Shown: in pieces, positions 15,141 to 23,642 of the stretch
How the letters are laid out: each line of letters begins with the position of its first letter
Position numbering within the stretch: position 1 is the stretch's first letter
DNA from: an uncultured Peptoniphilus sp.
GTDB taxonomy: Bacteria; Bacillota; Clostridia; Tissierellales; Peptoniphilaceae
Direction: 5' to 3'
DNA length: 41,497 nt
Assembly: GCF_946222045.1 (NCBI RefSeq)
Contig: NZ_CAMILN010000012.1
Span: forward strand, 1 to 41,497
Translations under genes and position numbers: made by a program
The notes under the pieces: model-generated
What the model saw: only the letters and a program-made list of their open reading frames with translations
Told to the model about the DNA's origin: nothing
Databases searched by the model: none

Positions 15141-16557
15141 AGAATATAAATCAGTAACAGAAGTTGTTGGACCTCTTATGACTGTAGAAGGTGTAGAAGG
15201 TGCAGCCTATGAAGAACTAGTTGACATCGAGCTGCAAAATGGAGAAAAAAGACGTGGTCGTGTTATTGAAATTGATGGTGACAAGGCCATGGTACAAATC
15301 TTCGAAGGTTCTAGTGGAATCAACCTAAAGGATACAAGTGTTAGGTTCTTAGGGAAGCCTCTTGAACTTGGAGTTTCACCTGACATGATTGGTAGAGTCT
15401 TTGATGGACTTGGAGAACCAATTGATGATGGTCCAAAGATTATTCCTGACGAAAAAATTGACATAAATGGTACTGCAATTAACCCAGTATCAAGAGACTA
15501 CCCATCAGAATTTATTCAAACTGGAGTATCTGTTATTGACGGACTTAACACTCTTGTTAGGGGACAAAAACTTCCTATTTTCTCTGCAGCAGGACTTCCT
15601 CACAACGAACTTGCAGCTCAAATTGCAAGACAAGCTACAGTACTTTCTGGTGGAGATTTTGCCGTTGTATTTGCAGCTATGGGCATTACTTTTGAAGAAG
15701 CTCAATACTTTATTGATGACTTCACAAAGACAGGTGCCATTGACAGGGCTGTTCTATTTATGAACCTTGCAGATGACCCTGCAATAGAAAGACTTGCAAC
15801 ACCAAAGATGGCTCTTACGGCAGCAGAATACTTGGCTTTTGAAGAAGGCAAGCACGTCCTTGTTATATTGACAGATATGACAAACTATGCAGAAGCCCTA
15901 AGAGAAGTTTCTGCAGCAAGAAAGGAAGTTCCAGGTAGACGTGGTTACCCAGGTTATCTATATACTGACCTTGCAGGGATCTATGAAAGAGCTGGAAGAA
16001 TAAAGGGAAGAGATGGATCTATTACCCAAATCCCTATCCTAACAATGCCAGAAGGTGATATCACTCACCCAATCCCTGACTTGACAGGATATATCACAGA
16101 GGGACAAATAATCCTATCAACAGAATTATTTAAACAAGGCCTAGAGCCACCTATTAACGCCATTCCATCCTTATCAAGACTTAAGGACAAGGGTATTGGT
16201 AAGGGCAAGACTCGTGAAGACCATGCAGATACAATGAACCAAATTTATGCTGCTTACACAGCAGGTAAAGAAGCAAAAGAATTATCAGCAATCTTAGGTG
16301 AAACTGCTCTTACAGAAACTGACAAGGCTTTTGCTCAATTTGCAGATATGTTTGAAAAACAATATGTATCTCAAGGTTTTGAAACAAATAGATCTATACT
16401 TGAAACCCTAAACCTAGGCTGGGAACTTTTATCTATAATTCCTAAGACAGAACTTAAGAGAATTGACGACAAATTAATTGAAAAATATTTGGGCGATAAG
16501 GAGAAAAAAGAGGAGGATTCTAAGGATCCTGAAAATTTAGAAAATGAGGGATTATAA
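15133..16557 (+). CDS. ntpB: V-type sodium ATPase regulatory subunit B (NtpB)
   Basis: Non-catalytic nucleotide-binding subunit alternating with A in the head. I choose ATG 15133 (MLKEYKSVTEVVGPL, the family start) over GTG 15124. This gives 474 residues, and the gene overlaps ntpA by 8 bp. It lacks the P-loop, as expected: the corresponding region reads FSAAGLPHNELA. Conserved B motifs include TDLAGIYERAGRI and IPILTMPEGDITHPIPDLTGYITEGQI (read as two adjacent blocks). The C-terminal tail is a short acidic/lysine run. The stop TAA shares a base with the ATG of ntpD (TAATG). Confidence 0.96.
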   Translation: MLKEYKSVTEVVGPLMTVEGVEGAAYEELVDIELQNGEKRRGRVIEIDGDKAMVQIFEGSSGINLKDTSVRFLGKPLELGVSPDMIGRVFDGLGEPIDDGPKIIPDEKIDINGTAINPVSRDYPSEFIQTGVSVIDGLNTLVRGQKLPIFSAAGLPHNELAAQIARQATVLSGGDFAVVFAAMGITFEEAQYFIDDFTKTGAIDRAVLFMNLADDPAIERLATPKMALTAAEYLAFEEGKHVLVILTDMTNYAEALREVSAARKEVPGRRGYPGYLYTDLAGIYERAGRIKGRDGSITQIPILTMPEGDITHPIPDLTGYITEGQIILSTELFKQGLEPPINAIPSLSRLKDKGIGKGKTREDHADTMNQIYAAYTAGKEAKELSAILGETALTETDKAFAQFADMFEKQYVSQGFETNRSILETLNLGWELLSIIPKTELKRIDDKLIEKYLGDKEKKEEDSKDPENLENEGL

Positions 16558-17240
16558 TGGCAAGACTAAATATAAACCCCACAAGGATGAACCTATCCAT
16601 TCTAAAGACGAAACTTGAAACATCAAAAAGAGGTCACAAACTTTTAAAGGACAAGCAAGATGAACTTATGAGACAGTTCATAACTCTTATCAAAGAAAAT
16701 AAAAAGTTAAGACTTGAAGTGGAGGACAAACTTCAAGATTCTTTCAAGGCCTTCTTAATGGCGTCAGCTGCCATGAGTCCTGAAATGTTAGAAGAAGCAA
16801 TTGCCCTTCCAACAACAAGGACCTTAGTTGATATAAAAAAGAAAAATATTATGTCTGTTGACGTACCTGAAATGGAATTTATAACAAAGAAGACATCAGA
16901 AGATGCATCGAGATATCCTTACGGATATGCACAGACAACTTCAGACCTTGACTCAGCCATAGATAATCTTACAGAAGTAATGGAAGAGCTTTTGACCCTA
17001 ACTCAGAAAGAAAAGGCATCACAACTTCTTGCCAACGAAATCGAAAAGACGAGAAGAAGAGTAAATGCTCTTGAGTACAAAACCATTCCTGACTTAGAAG
17101 AAACTATAAAATATATTCGTTCAAAACTTGATGAAAGTGAAAGAGCAAATATAACAAGACTAATGAAGGTCAAGGACATCATCTCAAAAGAAGAGATGAA
17201 AGAAGAAAAATCAGAAAAAGTAAATGCAGAACTTGCATGA
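16557..17240 (+). CDS. ntpD: V-type sodium ATPase subunit D (NtpD), central shaft
   Basis: Two-helix coiled-coil shaft that rotates inside the head. It has 227 residues. The N-terminal block INPTRMNLSILKTKL and the long helix with GHKLLKDKQDELMRQF are family signatures, and the C-terminal helix near 170-215 returns along the shaft. The start ATG 16557 overlaps the ntpB stop by one base. It is the last gene of the operon, closed by the terminator at 17248-17276; I see no ntpH or ntpJ homologue after it. Confidence 0.96.
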   Translation: MARLNINPTRMNLSILKTKLETSKRGHKLLKDKQDELMRQFITLIKENKKLRLEVEDKLQDSFKAFLMASAAMSPEMLEEAIALPTTRTLVDIKKKNIMSVDVPEMEFITKKTSEDASRYPYGYAQTTSDLDSAIDNLTEVMEELLTLTQKEKASQLLANEIEKTRRRVNALEYKTIPDLEETIKYIRSKLDESERANITRLMKVKDIISKEEMKEEKSEKVNAELA

Positions 17241-17247
17241 GAATAAT

Positions 17248-17276
17248 AAAGCTAGAGAAAATCCTCTGGCTTTTTT
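17248..17276 (+). terminator. Terminator of the V-ATPase operon
   Basis: AAAGCTAGAG (17248-17257) and CTCTGGCTTT (17264-17273) form a 10-bp stem with one G-U pair and loop AAAATC, ending in a T-run. Confidence 0.9.
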
Positions 17277-17418
17277 ATTTTTTAGAAAATTTAAATAAAA
17301 ATGTAATTGGATCTTATTAATTGAAGATTATTATAAAACATTCAAGCTTTATGTGTTAGCAAATATATTATTGGTTATAAATAAATTATAAGAAGAAATC
17401 ATTAGAGGGAGGAATAAA

Positions 17419-17793
17419 ATGAAATTTTTACACACAATGATTAGGGTAAAAGATTTAGAAAAATCTGAAAAGTTTTATAAAGAAAACTTGGGTTTTGTTG
17501 AATCAAGACGCAAGGTCTTTCCAGAAGATGAATTTACACTAGTTTATTTAAAGTTAGAAGACTCACCCTATGAATTAGAATTAACTTACAATTATGACGG
17601 AAGAGATTACACAATGGGCGATGGCTATGGCCACATTGCAATCTCTCACCCAGACATCAAAGCCTTTAGGGAAGAATTAAAAGAAAAGGGTTGTGATGTA
17701 ACAGAGCTTAAGGCCCTTTCAGACAATTCAGATTCTTATTTCTTTGTAAAGGACCCAGATGGATATAAGATAGAAGTTATTGGTGAAAAATAA
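17419..17793 (+). CDS. gloA: Glyoxalase I (lactoylglutathione lyase family)
   Basis: Metal-dependent enzyme of the vicinal-oxygen-chelate fold. Classical members isomerise the methylglyoxal-thiol hemithioacetal. It has 124 residues with both beta-alpha-beta-beta-beta modules. The four metal ligands are in place: H5, E54 (LELTYN), H72 (GYGHIAI) and E119 (YKIEVIGEK). The start ATG 17419 follows AGAGGGAGGAAT. It is monocistronic between two terminators. If the organism lacks glutathione, another thiol would be the cofactor. The 178 bp before it contain no promoter I could call with confidence. Confidence 0.9.
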   Translation: MKFLHTMIRVKDLEKSEKFYKENLGFVESRRKVFPEDEFTLVYLKLEDSPYELELTYNYDGRDYTMGDGYGHIAISHPDIKAFREELKEKGCDVTELKALSDNSDSYFFVKDPDGYKIEVIGEK

Positions 17794-17803
17794 ATTATAA
17801 ACA

Positions 17804-17844
17804 AAACCACCTTGTGAAGTGAATTCATAAGGTGGTTTGCTTTT
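17804..17844. terminator. Bidirectional terminator between gloA and the DUF3021 gene
   Basis: AAACCACCTT (17804-17813) and AAGGTGGTTT (17829-17838) pair, extended by TGAA/TTCA and a 5-nt loop. Short T-runs follow on both strands, so it serves the two converging transcription units. Confidence 0.85.
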
Positions 17845-18295
17845 ACATATTATTTTTTATTTTAGCATTTAATCTTGAAATGTCCCTTTTGTAAATTGCG
17901 TATTCTATAAACCATATTACAAGATAAATTAAAAAGTAAATAGCAAGAAATATGGCAAGGGATAAAGAAGACTTTTGGAACCAGTAAAGTTTGTAGCCTA
18001 CAAAAGTCATTGTTGAAGCAGTCAAAAGAAAGTGAACTATAGTCCTTACAAGTATTGAAAGTTTTTCTTCTCCCCAAACTACAGAGGCAAAGCCAAATAC
18101 TAAGCCAAGAAGTCCAACTAGGCAAATTGACAAAAAGTTTGCCGTAAAGACTGACTTAGAGTTTTCAATTAACATAGGGTTTGCAATAGAAAAATCGCCA
18201 TCAGTGAAGAAGTAGGACATGACAATAGAAATTAGAAGCAAGGCAAATTCACAAATCAAAAGACCATTTACCATTCGACCAATAATTTTTTTCAT
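17843..18295 (-). CDS. DUF3021 four-helix membrane protein, LytTR partner
   Basis: It has 150 residues with four membrane helices (about 12-29, 52-74, 82-102 and 110-133), the DUF3021 layout. It lies 9 bp after the LytTR gene on the minus strand, with its ribosome site GAGGTGAT overlapping the LytTR stop codon. In Firmicutes such pairs are recurrent, and in the related LytTR Regulatory Systems of streptococci the membrane protein inhibits the cytoplasmic LytTR regulator. I infer the same here: a membrane protein that restrains or tunes its regulator. The stimulus is unknown. Confidence 0.85.
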   Translation of the reverse strand: MKKIIGRMVNGLLICEFALLLISIVMSYFFTDGDFSIANPMLIENSKSVFTANFLSICLVGLLGLVFGFASVVWGEEKLSILVRTIVHFLLTASTMTFVGYKLYWFQKSSLSLAIFLAIYFLIYLVIWFIEYAIYKRDISRLNAKIKNNM

Positions 18296-18304
18296 AAAAT
18301 CACC

Positions 18305-18745
18305 TCATATACCAAGAGTTTCTTTAATTTTTTTAACATATCTTCTAGAGACAAAGGTCTTGGACTTATTTTTCATTTTTACAGAAATAGTTCCAGAATA
18401 AGATAAGTCAAAGCTATCAACTAAATTTAAGTTGATAAGTTCAGAATTTGAAATTCTAACAAACTTTTTAGACTTCAAAATTTCTTCAAGCTGATAAATT
18501 CTTTTCTTTACTAAGAATTTTTCATCTATAGACTCAGCAAAAACCTTTGAATCCTCTGTGTAAATTCTATAAATTTTTGCAGGATTTAGAATTTTTATCT
18601 TCTCATTAAGAAAGCCAATTAAAATACTTTCTGAGTTTTTTAGTACAAAGGACTTGATCCTTAGAACTTCCTCCGTAATCTTATCTGTGTAAACAAAAGT
18701 CTTGGGAACTTTATAATCTTCATCTATTTTGATTTCGAAATCCAT
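18305..18745 (-). CDS. LytTR-family DNA-binding transcriptional regulator
   Basis: It has 146 residues without a receiver domain. Residues 1-50 form a short N-terminal region and about 55-145 the LytTR beta-fold that inserts loops into successive major grooves. Landmarks are the segment IYRIYTEDSKVFAESIDEKF, the motif KKFVRISNSELINLNLV (typical FxRxxxSxxxN) and the C-terminal RRYVKKIKETLG. The start ATG 18745 follows AAAGGAGGTCA. The promoter region contains two direct repeats 21 bp apart that suit this family, so autoregulation is likely. It heads a two-gene operon with DUF3021. Confidence 0.92.
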   Translation of the reverse strand: MDFEIKIDEDYKVPKTFVYTDKITEEVLRIKSFVLKNSESILIGFLNEKIKILNPAKIYRIYTEDSKVFAESIDEKFLVKKRIYQLEEILKSKKFVRISNSELINLNLVDSFDLSYSGTISVKMKNKSKTFVSRRYVKKIKETLGI

Positions 18746-18765
18746 ATGTGACCTCCTTTACTTAT

Positions 18766-18832
18766 AATATAAACCATGAGGAGAAAAAGTAAATAAATCT
18801 CAGCTAAGTGGTCAAAATTTTTATGTAAGTGG
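18766..18832 (-). promoter_or_regulatory. LytTR-operon promoter with tandem operator repeats
   Basis: The minus-strand -10 box is TATATT (18771-18766) and the -35 is poor. CCACTTA occurs twice on the minus strand (18832-18826 and 18811-18805), exactly 21 bp apart. LytTR proteins bind direct repeats about two turns apart, upstream of weak promoters, which is the arrangement here (about -45 to -72). Confidence 0.6.
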
Positions 18833-18833
18833 C

Positions 18834-18865
18834 AAAAGAAAAAGTGTAGGAATGTTCCTACACTT
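18834..18865 (-). terminator. Terminator of the hotdog-protein gene
   Basis: AAGTGTAGGAA (18842-18852) and TTCCTACACTT (18855-18865) form a perfect 11-bp hairpin. On the minus strand it is followed by TTTTTCTTTT. The stem overlaps the last bases of the gene's stop codon. Confidence 0.85.
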
Positions 18866-19241
18866 AATCTAATAAAATCCCCTTTAAAATTGCGTGAATA
18901 AGATGGTCTCCATTTTCGTCATAGACATCTGAAGTTATATCAATAAAATTTTTGTTATTTTTATTTTCGATATTGTCAACGACATTAATACTTTTGATTT
19001 TTCTTCCTGTATATGCTTTTTTCAAAAAATCGAATTCCATCCTATACATCAAAATATCGTAGTCACCGCCGATTTTATTAGTGAGACTTGCTGTTAAAAG
19101 ACCTTGCAAAAGATACTCGCCCTTGTCATTGGGACTTTCGTGATGTTTACCCCAAAAGTTAGCATTTTCAGCATAGTCATTTAAGTCCTTCTCAGTAAAA
19201 ACTCTTTCGTAAATAACTTCATCGCCTTTATTTAATCTCAT
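18864..19241 (-). CDS. Hotdog-fold (MaoC/acyl-dehydratase-like) protein
   Basis: It has 125 residues. The pattern VFTEKDLNDYAENAN near the start, the central helix LLQGLLTASLTNKIGG (about 44-59) and strands YRMEFDFLKKAYTGRKI match MaoC-like hotdog proteins (R-specific enoyl-CoA hydratases and relatives). The usual catalytic D-x-N-P-x-H is not recognisable: the place reads NANFWGKHH, so hydratase activity is doubtful. It is divergent from the DUF3783 gene around a large dyad, with GAGGTG as ribosome site. It could be a degenerate hydratase or acyl-binding protein. Confidence 0.65.
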   Translation of the reverse strand: MRLNKGDEVIYERVFTEKDLNDYAENANFWGKHHESPNDKGEYLLQGLLTASLTNKIGGDYDILMYRMEFDFLKKAYTGRKIKSINVVDNIENKNNKNFIDITSDVYDENGDHLIHAILKGILLD

Positions 19242-19243
19242 AA

Positions 19244-19309
19244 TAACACCTCAATAATAATATACCCAATAATTAAATTAAATTTGGGTAAAATAATATA
19301 GAGGTGTTA
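19244..19309. promoter_or_regulatory. Divergent regulatory region that is one large dyad
   Basis: TAACACCTC (19244-19252) mirrors GAGGTGTTA (19301-19309), and TACCCAA (19263-19269) mirrors TTGGGTA (19284-19290). Both pairs share the centre 19276.5. The outer arms contain the ribosome sites of the two divergent genes; the inner 7-bp arms look like an operator. Confidence 0.55.
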
Positions 19310-19311
19310 GA

Positions 19312-19833
19312 ATGAAGAAAATTTTATTATATGGACTTAACAGTGAAAAGACAAAAATCACTGAAGAAGTTGCAAGTGAATTTGGAATTGAATTAAATAA
19401 AATAAATAAGGAAAATCTAGAAGAAAAAGTTGGAAAACTTTTTGAAGAAGATTTAAGTAAAAATGAAGGACTAGAAGCTGAAGAAAAGCTTATGGTTTTC
19501 TCAGACATGGATAGGGAAGAGCTACGTGACTTTTTACTAGGTCTTAAAGACAAGGGAGTCATGGTAGACCACAAGTGCGTCCTAACAAAGACTAGTGCAG
19601 AATGGACCTTTGGATTTTTAATGGGACACATTGCTGATGAACATAGAGTAGTTACAAAATTTAGAGAACTTGGTGGACTTGTAAAGATTGCCCTTGATAA
19701 ACTTGAAAAAGAAATGGACCAAGACTTAAAAAAACTTGTCGACAGGGCAATGGAAAATAGGGACAGAGAACTTGACGAAGAAAGAATTGACAAGGATATA
19801 AGAGATTTAAAAGATAAATTAAATATCAAATAA
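19312..19833 (+). CDS. DUF3783 domain protein
   Basis: It has 173 soluble residues. An N-terminal part of about 60 residues (MKKILLYGLNSEKTKITEEV) precedes the DUF3783 block at about 63-112 (FSDMDREELRDFLLGLKDKG, then HKCVLTKTSAEWTFGFLMGH). A charged coiled-coil tail follows to residue 173. The function of the domain is not known to me. The start ATG 19312 follows AGAGGTGTTAGA. It is transcribed alone and closed by a terminator at 19839-19868. The shared dyad with the divergent hotdog gene suggests common control. Confidence 0.8.
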   Translation: MKKILLYGLNSEKTKITEEVASEFGIELNKINKENLEEKVGKLFEEDLSKNEGLEAEEKLMVFSDMDREELRDFLLGLKDKGVMVDHKCVLTKTSAEWTFGFLMGHIADEHRVVTKFRELGGLVKIALDKLEKEMDQDLKKLVDRAMENRDRELDEERIDKDIRDLKDKLNIK

Positions 19834-19838
19834 ACTTA

Positions 19839-19868
19839 AACCCAGAAGCTTTTCTGGGTTATTTTTTT
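19839..19868 (+). terminator. Terminator of the DUF3783 gene
   Basis: AACCCAGAA (19839-19847) and TTCTGGGTT (19852-19860) form a perfect 9-bp stem with loop GCTT. A seven-T run follows after one A. Confidence 0.92.
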
Positions 19869-19956
19869 GAATCAAATTAAGAAGAATATTTATTTGAAAA
19901 TTTTATAATTTTTATAAGTCTTAAATTAAGACTTTATGAAGTAAAACATGTAAAAG

Positions 19957-19991
19957 AAAACCTCGATGTATTAATTACACCGAGGTTTTTT
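19957..19991 (-). terminator. Terminator of carB, probably bidirectional
   Basis: AAAACCTCG (19957-19965) pairs with CGAGGTTTT (19981-19989), with an inner TGTA/TACA helix. On the minus strand TTTTCTTTT follows the stem, 22 bp after the carB stop codon. Confidence 0.85.
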
Positions 19992-20012
19992 AAGCTTTAT
20001 AGATTTTTAAAA

Positions 20013-23000
20013 TTAAAATTCTGTTATGTCATAGATATCCATGTTTTCTTCATGGAATTTTTTATTTTTAACTGCTACTCTTGCTGCTAATGTGTCAAGT
20101 GATGTCACTATGTCTATGCCGTATTCTGTAGCCATTCTTCTAATTTTAAAGCCATCTCTTGTTGAGTCGCCACCCTTTGTTGGAGTGTTAACTACAAGAT
20201 CGATTTCGCCGTTTCTTATTACGTCAAGAATGTTTGGTCTTGGGTCATTAATTTTTCCAATTTCCTTGGCTTCGATACCAGCTTCTTTTAAGAATTCACA
20301 AGTTCCCTTAGTTGCTACAATATTATAGCCCATATCTTGCATTGACCTTGCGATTCCTAAAAATTCTTCCTTGTCATTGTCATTGATTGTTGCAAGAACA
20401 CGTGATGCATTGTCTTCTATTGCAGAACCTCCTGCCAAGAAGCCTTTGAAAAGTGCTTCGTCAATGTCTTTTCCTACTCCGAGAACTTCTCCAGTAGATT
20501 TCATTTCAGGTCCAAGAGAAATTTCCACCCTGTTAAGTTTTGACATTGAGAAAACTGGAACTTTAACAGCCATTAATTTTGGTTCTTTGTAAATGCCTGT
20601 GCCGTAAGAAAGGTCAGCTAATTTTTCACCAAGCATTGTCTTTGTTGCAAGGTCAACTATTGGCACTCCAGAAACCTTTGAGATGTAAGGAACAGTTCTT
20701 GATGAACGAGGGTTTACTTCTATGATATAAAGTTCGTTTTTGTATTCAATGAACTGGATATTGATCATGCCCTTAACATGTAGTGCCTTGGCAATTTTCT
20801 TTGTGTAGTCTAAGATTTTGTCTTTGATTTCTGTTGATATGTTAATGCTTGGATAAATTGTGATTGAGTCACCAGAGTGGACGCCAGCCCTTTCAAGGTG
20901 TTCCATAATTCCTGGGATCAATACGTCTTCGCCGTCAGATATAGCATCAACTTCAATTTCACGGCCCACTAGGTATTTGTCAATTAGGACTGGATTAATT
21001 GCATCTCTTTCAAAGGCACCCTTTAGGTAAGTTACAAGGCTATTTTCATCATAAGTTATTTGCATACCTTGGCCACCTAGTACATAGGATGGTCTAACAA
21101 GTAATGGATAACCAAGTTCTTTTGCAACTTCAAGGCCTTCCTTGATATTGAAGACTCCGTGTCCCTTAGGTCTATTGATTTTTAATTCTTCAAGCATTTC
21201 GTCAAATTTTTCTCTATCTTCAGCCCTGTCAATGTCTTCAAAGTCAGTTCCAAAGATATTTACCTTTTGGTCGTGAAGGTATTTTGCAAGTTTAATTGCA
21301 GTTTGACCACCGAAGGCAAGGATAACTCCCATTGGTTTTTCTGTGTCAATAATTGATTTTACTTCTTCTTCAGTAAGTGGTTCAAAATAAAGCTTATCTG
21401 ATGTATCAAAGTCTGTTGAAACAGTTTCTGGGTTATTATTTATAGTAATTGTCTCAATACCCATCTTGATAAGAGCCTTTATTGCGTGAACACTACAGTA
21501 GTCAAACTCAATTCCTTGACCAATCCTTATTGGGCCAGATCCAATTACAATTATTTTTTTCTTGTCAGAGATAATATTTTCGTCTGTCTTTTCATAAGTT
21601 GAGTAGTAGTAAGCACCATTTTTTCTAAATGGAGAAGTATCTACTCTTCTATAGTTTGGAAGGATATTGTTCTTTTGACGAAGGTCAACAACTTCATCTA
21701 TATCAACTTCAAGTGCTGTTGCAATAGTCTTGTCAGAAAAACCTAATTTCTTTAACTTAGTCAATTCTTCTAGAGTTATTGTATCTAGACTTAAGTTTTT
21801 AAGCTTTTCTTCTTCAAGAACAATTCTTTCGATTTTTTCTAAGAAGTAAAGGTCAATGCCAGTTATGTCGTGAATCATTTCTATAGAAAGTCCACGTCTA
21901 ATTATTTCTGCGACGTCGAATAGTCTTTCGTCGTCTGGGAATTTTATTCTCTTCTTTAATTCTTCAGTAGTTCTTTCTTCAGAGAACTTTGATTCAAGAG
22001 AGAATTTGGAAATTTCAAGAGATCTTATACCCTTTAGTAGAGCTTCTTCAAAGGATGAACCAATTGACATAATTTCACCAGTTGCCATCATCTTTGTTCC
22101 AAGTTTTCTGTTGGCAAATTTGAACTTGTCAAAAGGCCATTTAGGAATTTTAACGACTACATAGTTACATTTTGGTTCGTAGTTTTCAATAGTTTCGCCT
22201 GTAGTTTCGTTTTCGATTTCATTTAGGGTTAGGCCAAGGGCAATCTTTGTTGCAATTCTAGCTATTGGATAGCCTGTTGCCTTTGAAGCAAGGGCTGATG
22301 AACGTGAAACTCTTGGGTTAATTTCAATTATTGCATAGTCAAGTGTCTCTGGGTTTAAAGCAAGTTGTACGTTACAAGCACCAACAACATTTACACTTTC
22401 TACTATATTAAGGGCAGATTGTTTTAACTTAGCTAGAACATCCTTATCAAGACTTTGGCAAGGAGCAACAACAATGGAGTCGCCTGTGTGAACCCCAACT
22501 GGGTCCACATTTTCCATGTCGCATACAATTACTTTTTCGCCTGCAGCATCTCTAATTACTTCAAATTCAATTTCCAACCAACCGCGAATAGATTTTTCAA
22601 GAAGACATTCATTTACTGGGCTAAGGCTAAGTCCGTGAGATAAAACTTCAACAAGTTCTTCTTCATCATAAGCAAAGCCACCTCCAGTTCCTCCAAGAGT
22701 ATAGGCAGGCCTAACAACTAGGGGATAACCAATTTTCTTTGCAAGTTCTTTTCCTTCTTCAAGGTTTGTTGCAATTTCAGAATCAATAATTGGTTCACCA
22801 ATTTCTTTCATTGTATTTCTAAAAATATCCCTGTCTTCGCCCTTTTTGATGGCTTCGATGTCAGTACCAATAATTTTTATTCCATATTTTTTCAGGATTC
22901 CACGTTTGTCTAGTTCAAGTGTCATGTTAAGACCAGTTTGTCCACCCATACCGGCGATTAATGAGTCAGGTCTTTCTTTTTCTATAATTTTTTCTATAAA

Positions 23001-23216
23001 AGAAATAGTAATTGGCTCGATGTAAATTTTATCAGCAACACCCTTGTCTGTCATAATAGTAGCAGGGTTTGAATTTACAAGAACAGTTTCAACTCCATTT
23101 TTCTTTAAAGTTTCACAAGCTTGTGTACCTGAGTAGTCAAATTCTGCAGCCTGTCCTATGACAATGGGACCAGATCCTATTACAAGTGTCTTCTTAATTG
23201 AATTATCTCTTGGCAT
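20013..23216 (-). CDS. carB: Carbamoyl-phosphate synthase large subunit
   Basis: Makes carbamoyl phosphate from bicarbonate, ammonia and two ATP for pyrimidine and arginine synthesis. The start ATG 23216 (MPRDNSIKKTLVIGSGP) follows AAGGAG; an ATG at 23246 lacks a site. The 1067 residues cover two homologous ATP-grasp halves (each opening with a GSGPIxIGQ loop), the oligomerisation domain between them, and the MGS-type allosteric domain at the C-terminus (NTPTKGGDSTRDGFKIRR region). The glutaminase subunit CarA is not adjacent and not in the window, which is unusual. The leader contains a likely attenuator. A terminator follows at 19957-19991. Confidence 0.97.
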   Translation of the reverse strand: MPRDNSIKKTLVIGSGPIVIGQAAEFDYSGTQACETLKKNGVETVLVNSNPATIMTDKGVADKIYIEPITISFIEKIIEKERPDSLIAGMGGQTGLNMTLELDKRGILKKYGIKIIGTDIEAIKKGEDRDIFRNTMKEIGEPIIDSEIATNLEEGKELAKKIGYPLVVRPAYTLGGTGGGFAYDEEELVEVLSHGLSLSPVNECLLEKSIRGWLEIEFEVIRDAAGEKVIVCDMENVDPVGVHTGDSIVVAPCQSLDKDVLAKLKQSALNIVESVNVVGACNVQLALNPETLDYAIIEINPRVSRSSALASKATGYPIARIATKIALGLTLNEIENETTGETIENYEPKCNYVVVKIPKWPFDKFKFANRKLGTKMMATGEIMSIGSSFEEALLKGIRSLEISKFSLESKFSEERTTEELKKRIKFPDDERLFDVAEIIRRGLSIEMIHDITGIDLYFLEKIERIVLEEEKLKNLSLDTITLEELTKLKKLGFSDKTIATALEVDIDEVVDLRQKNNILPNYRRVDTSPFRKNGAYYYSTYEKTDENIISDKKKIIVIGSGPIRIGQGIEFDYCSVHAIKALIKMGIETITINNNPETVSTDFDTSDKLYFEPLTEEEVKSIIDTEKPMGVILAFGGQTAIKLAKYLHDQKVNIFGTDFEDIDRAEDREKFDEMLEELKINRPKGHGVFNIKEGLEVAKELGYPLLVRPSYVLGGQGMQITYDENSLVTYLKGAFERDAINPVLIDKYLVGREIEVDAISDGEDVLIPGIMEHLERAGVHSGDSITIYPSINISTEIKDKILDYTKKIAKALHVKGMINIQFIEYKNELYIIEVNPRSSRTVPYISKVSGVPIVDLATKTMLGEKLADLSYGTGIYKEPKLMAVKVPVFSMSKLNRVEISLGPEMKSTGEVLGVGKDIDEALFKGFLAGGSAIEDNASRVLATINDNDKEEFLGIARSMQDMGYNIVATKGTCEFLKEAGIEAKEIGKINDPRPNILDVIRNGEIDLVVNTPTKGGDSTRDGFKIRRMATEYGIDIVTSLDTLAARVAVKNKKFHEENMDIYDITEF

Positions 23217-23298
23217 TTTTTTCTCCTTTTCCAAATAAAAGATCAAACTTTCTTAAAAATGGGCAAAAAAAATTTAGGTAATTAAATTTGCTCAAAAA

Positions 23299-23342
23299 AA
23301 AATCATGCACAAGGACATGATTTTACTCAGTCCTTGGACTGA
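23299..23342 (-). promoter_or_regulatory. Candidate transcription attenuator in the carB leader
   Basis: In mRNA order: hairpin 1 is the palindrome TCAGTCCAAGGACTGA (23342-23327). The terminator hairpin is AAAATCATG/CATGATTTT (23324-23316 with 23307-23299), followed by more T to 23294. CAAGGAC of hairpin 1 is perfectly complementary to GTCCTTG in the terminator arm and loop (23316-23310), giving an antiterminator that excludes both. This is the three-state logic of PyrR-type attenuation, but the canonical PyrR-binding loop consensus is not evident. Confidence 0.6.
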
Positions 23343-23613
23343 TTTTCTATTTTTTTATCTTTATTATTAAATCACTTTTTGGAAACAATTGCAAGAACTT
23401 TTTTAGAGTTTTTAAAAATTATATTGAACTTACTTATTAAACTTATTAGAAACTTCAACAAGTCTTCTTGCTTTAAATTTTACTCAATGATATATCAGCT
23501 AGTTATTTTGAAATAATGTCTCTTTTATTAATAAGATAATATCAATAATTTATCACTCCTTATTAAGAAAGTAGCCTATAGAAGTGCATAGAAACAATAG
23601 GCTTAAATTAGAG

Positions 23614-23642
23614 TTAAAATTATTTTAAATTTATTGTATAAT
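23614..23642 (+). promoter_or_regulatory. Promoter of the surface-polysaccharide operon
   Basis: TTAAAA (23614-23619), 17-bp spacer, TATAAT (23637-23642). It predicts a short leader of about 17 nt before ATG 23666 with AAGGAGGAG. Confidence 0.6.

Noticed and set aside
19278..19829. 183-residue minus-strand open frame opposite the DUF3783 gene
   Set aside because: Serine/leucine-rich shadow of a real gene on the plus strand. The plus frame has a domain match, ribosome site and terminator.
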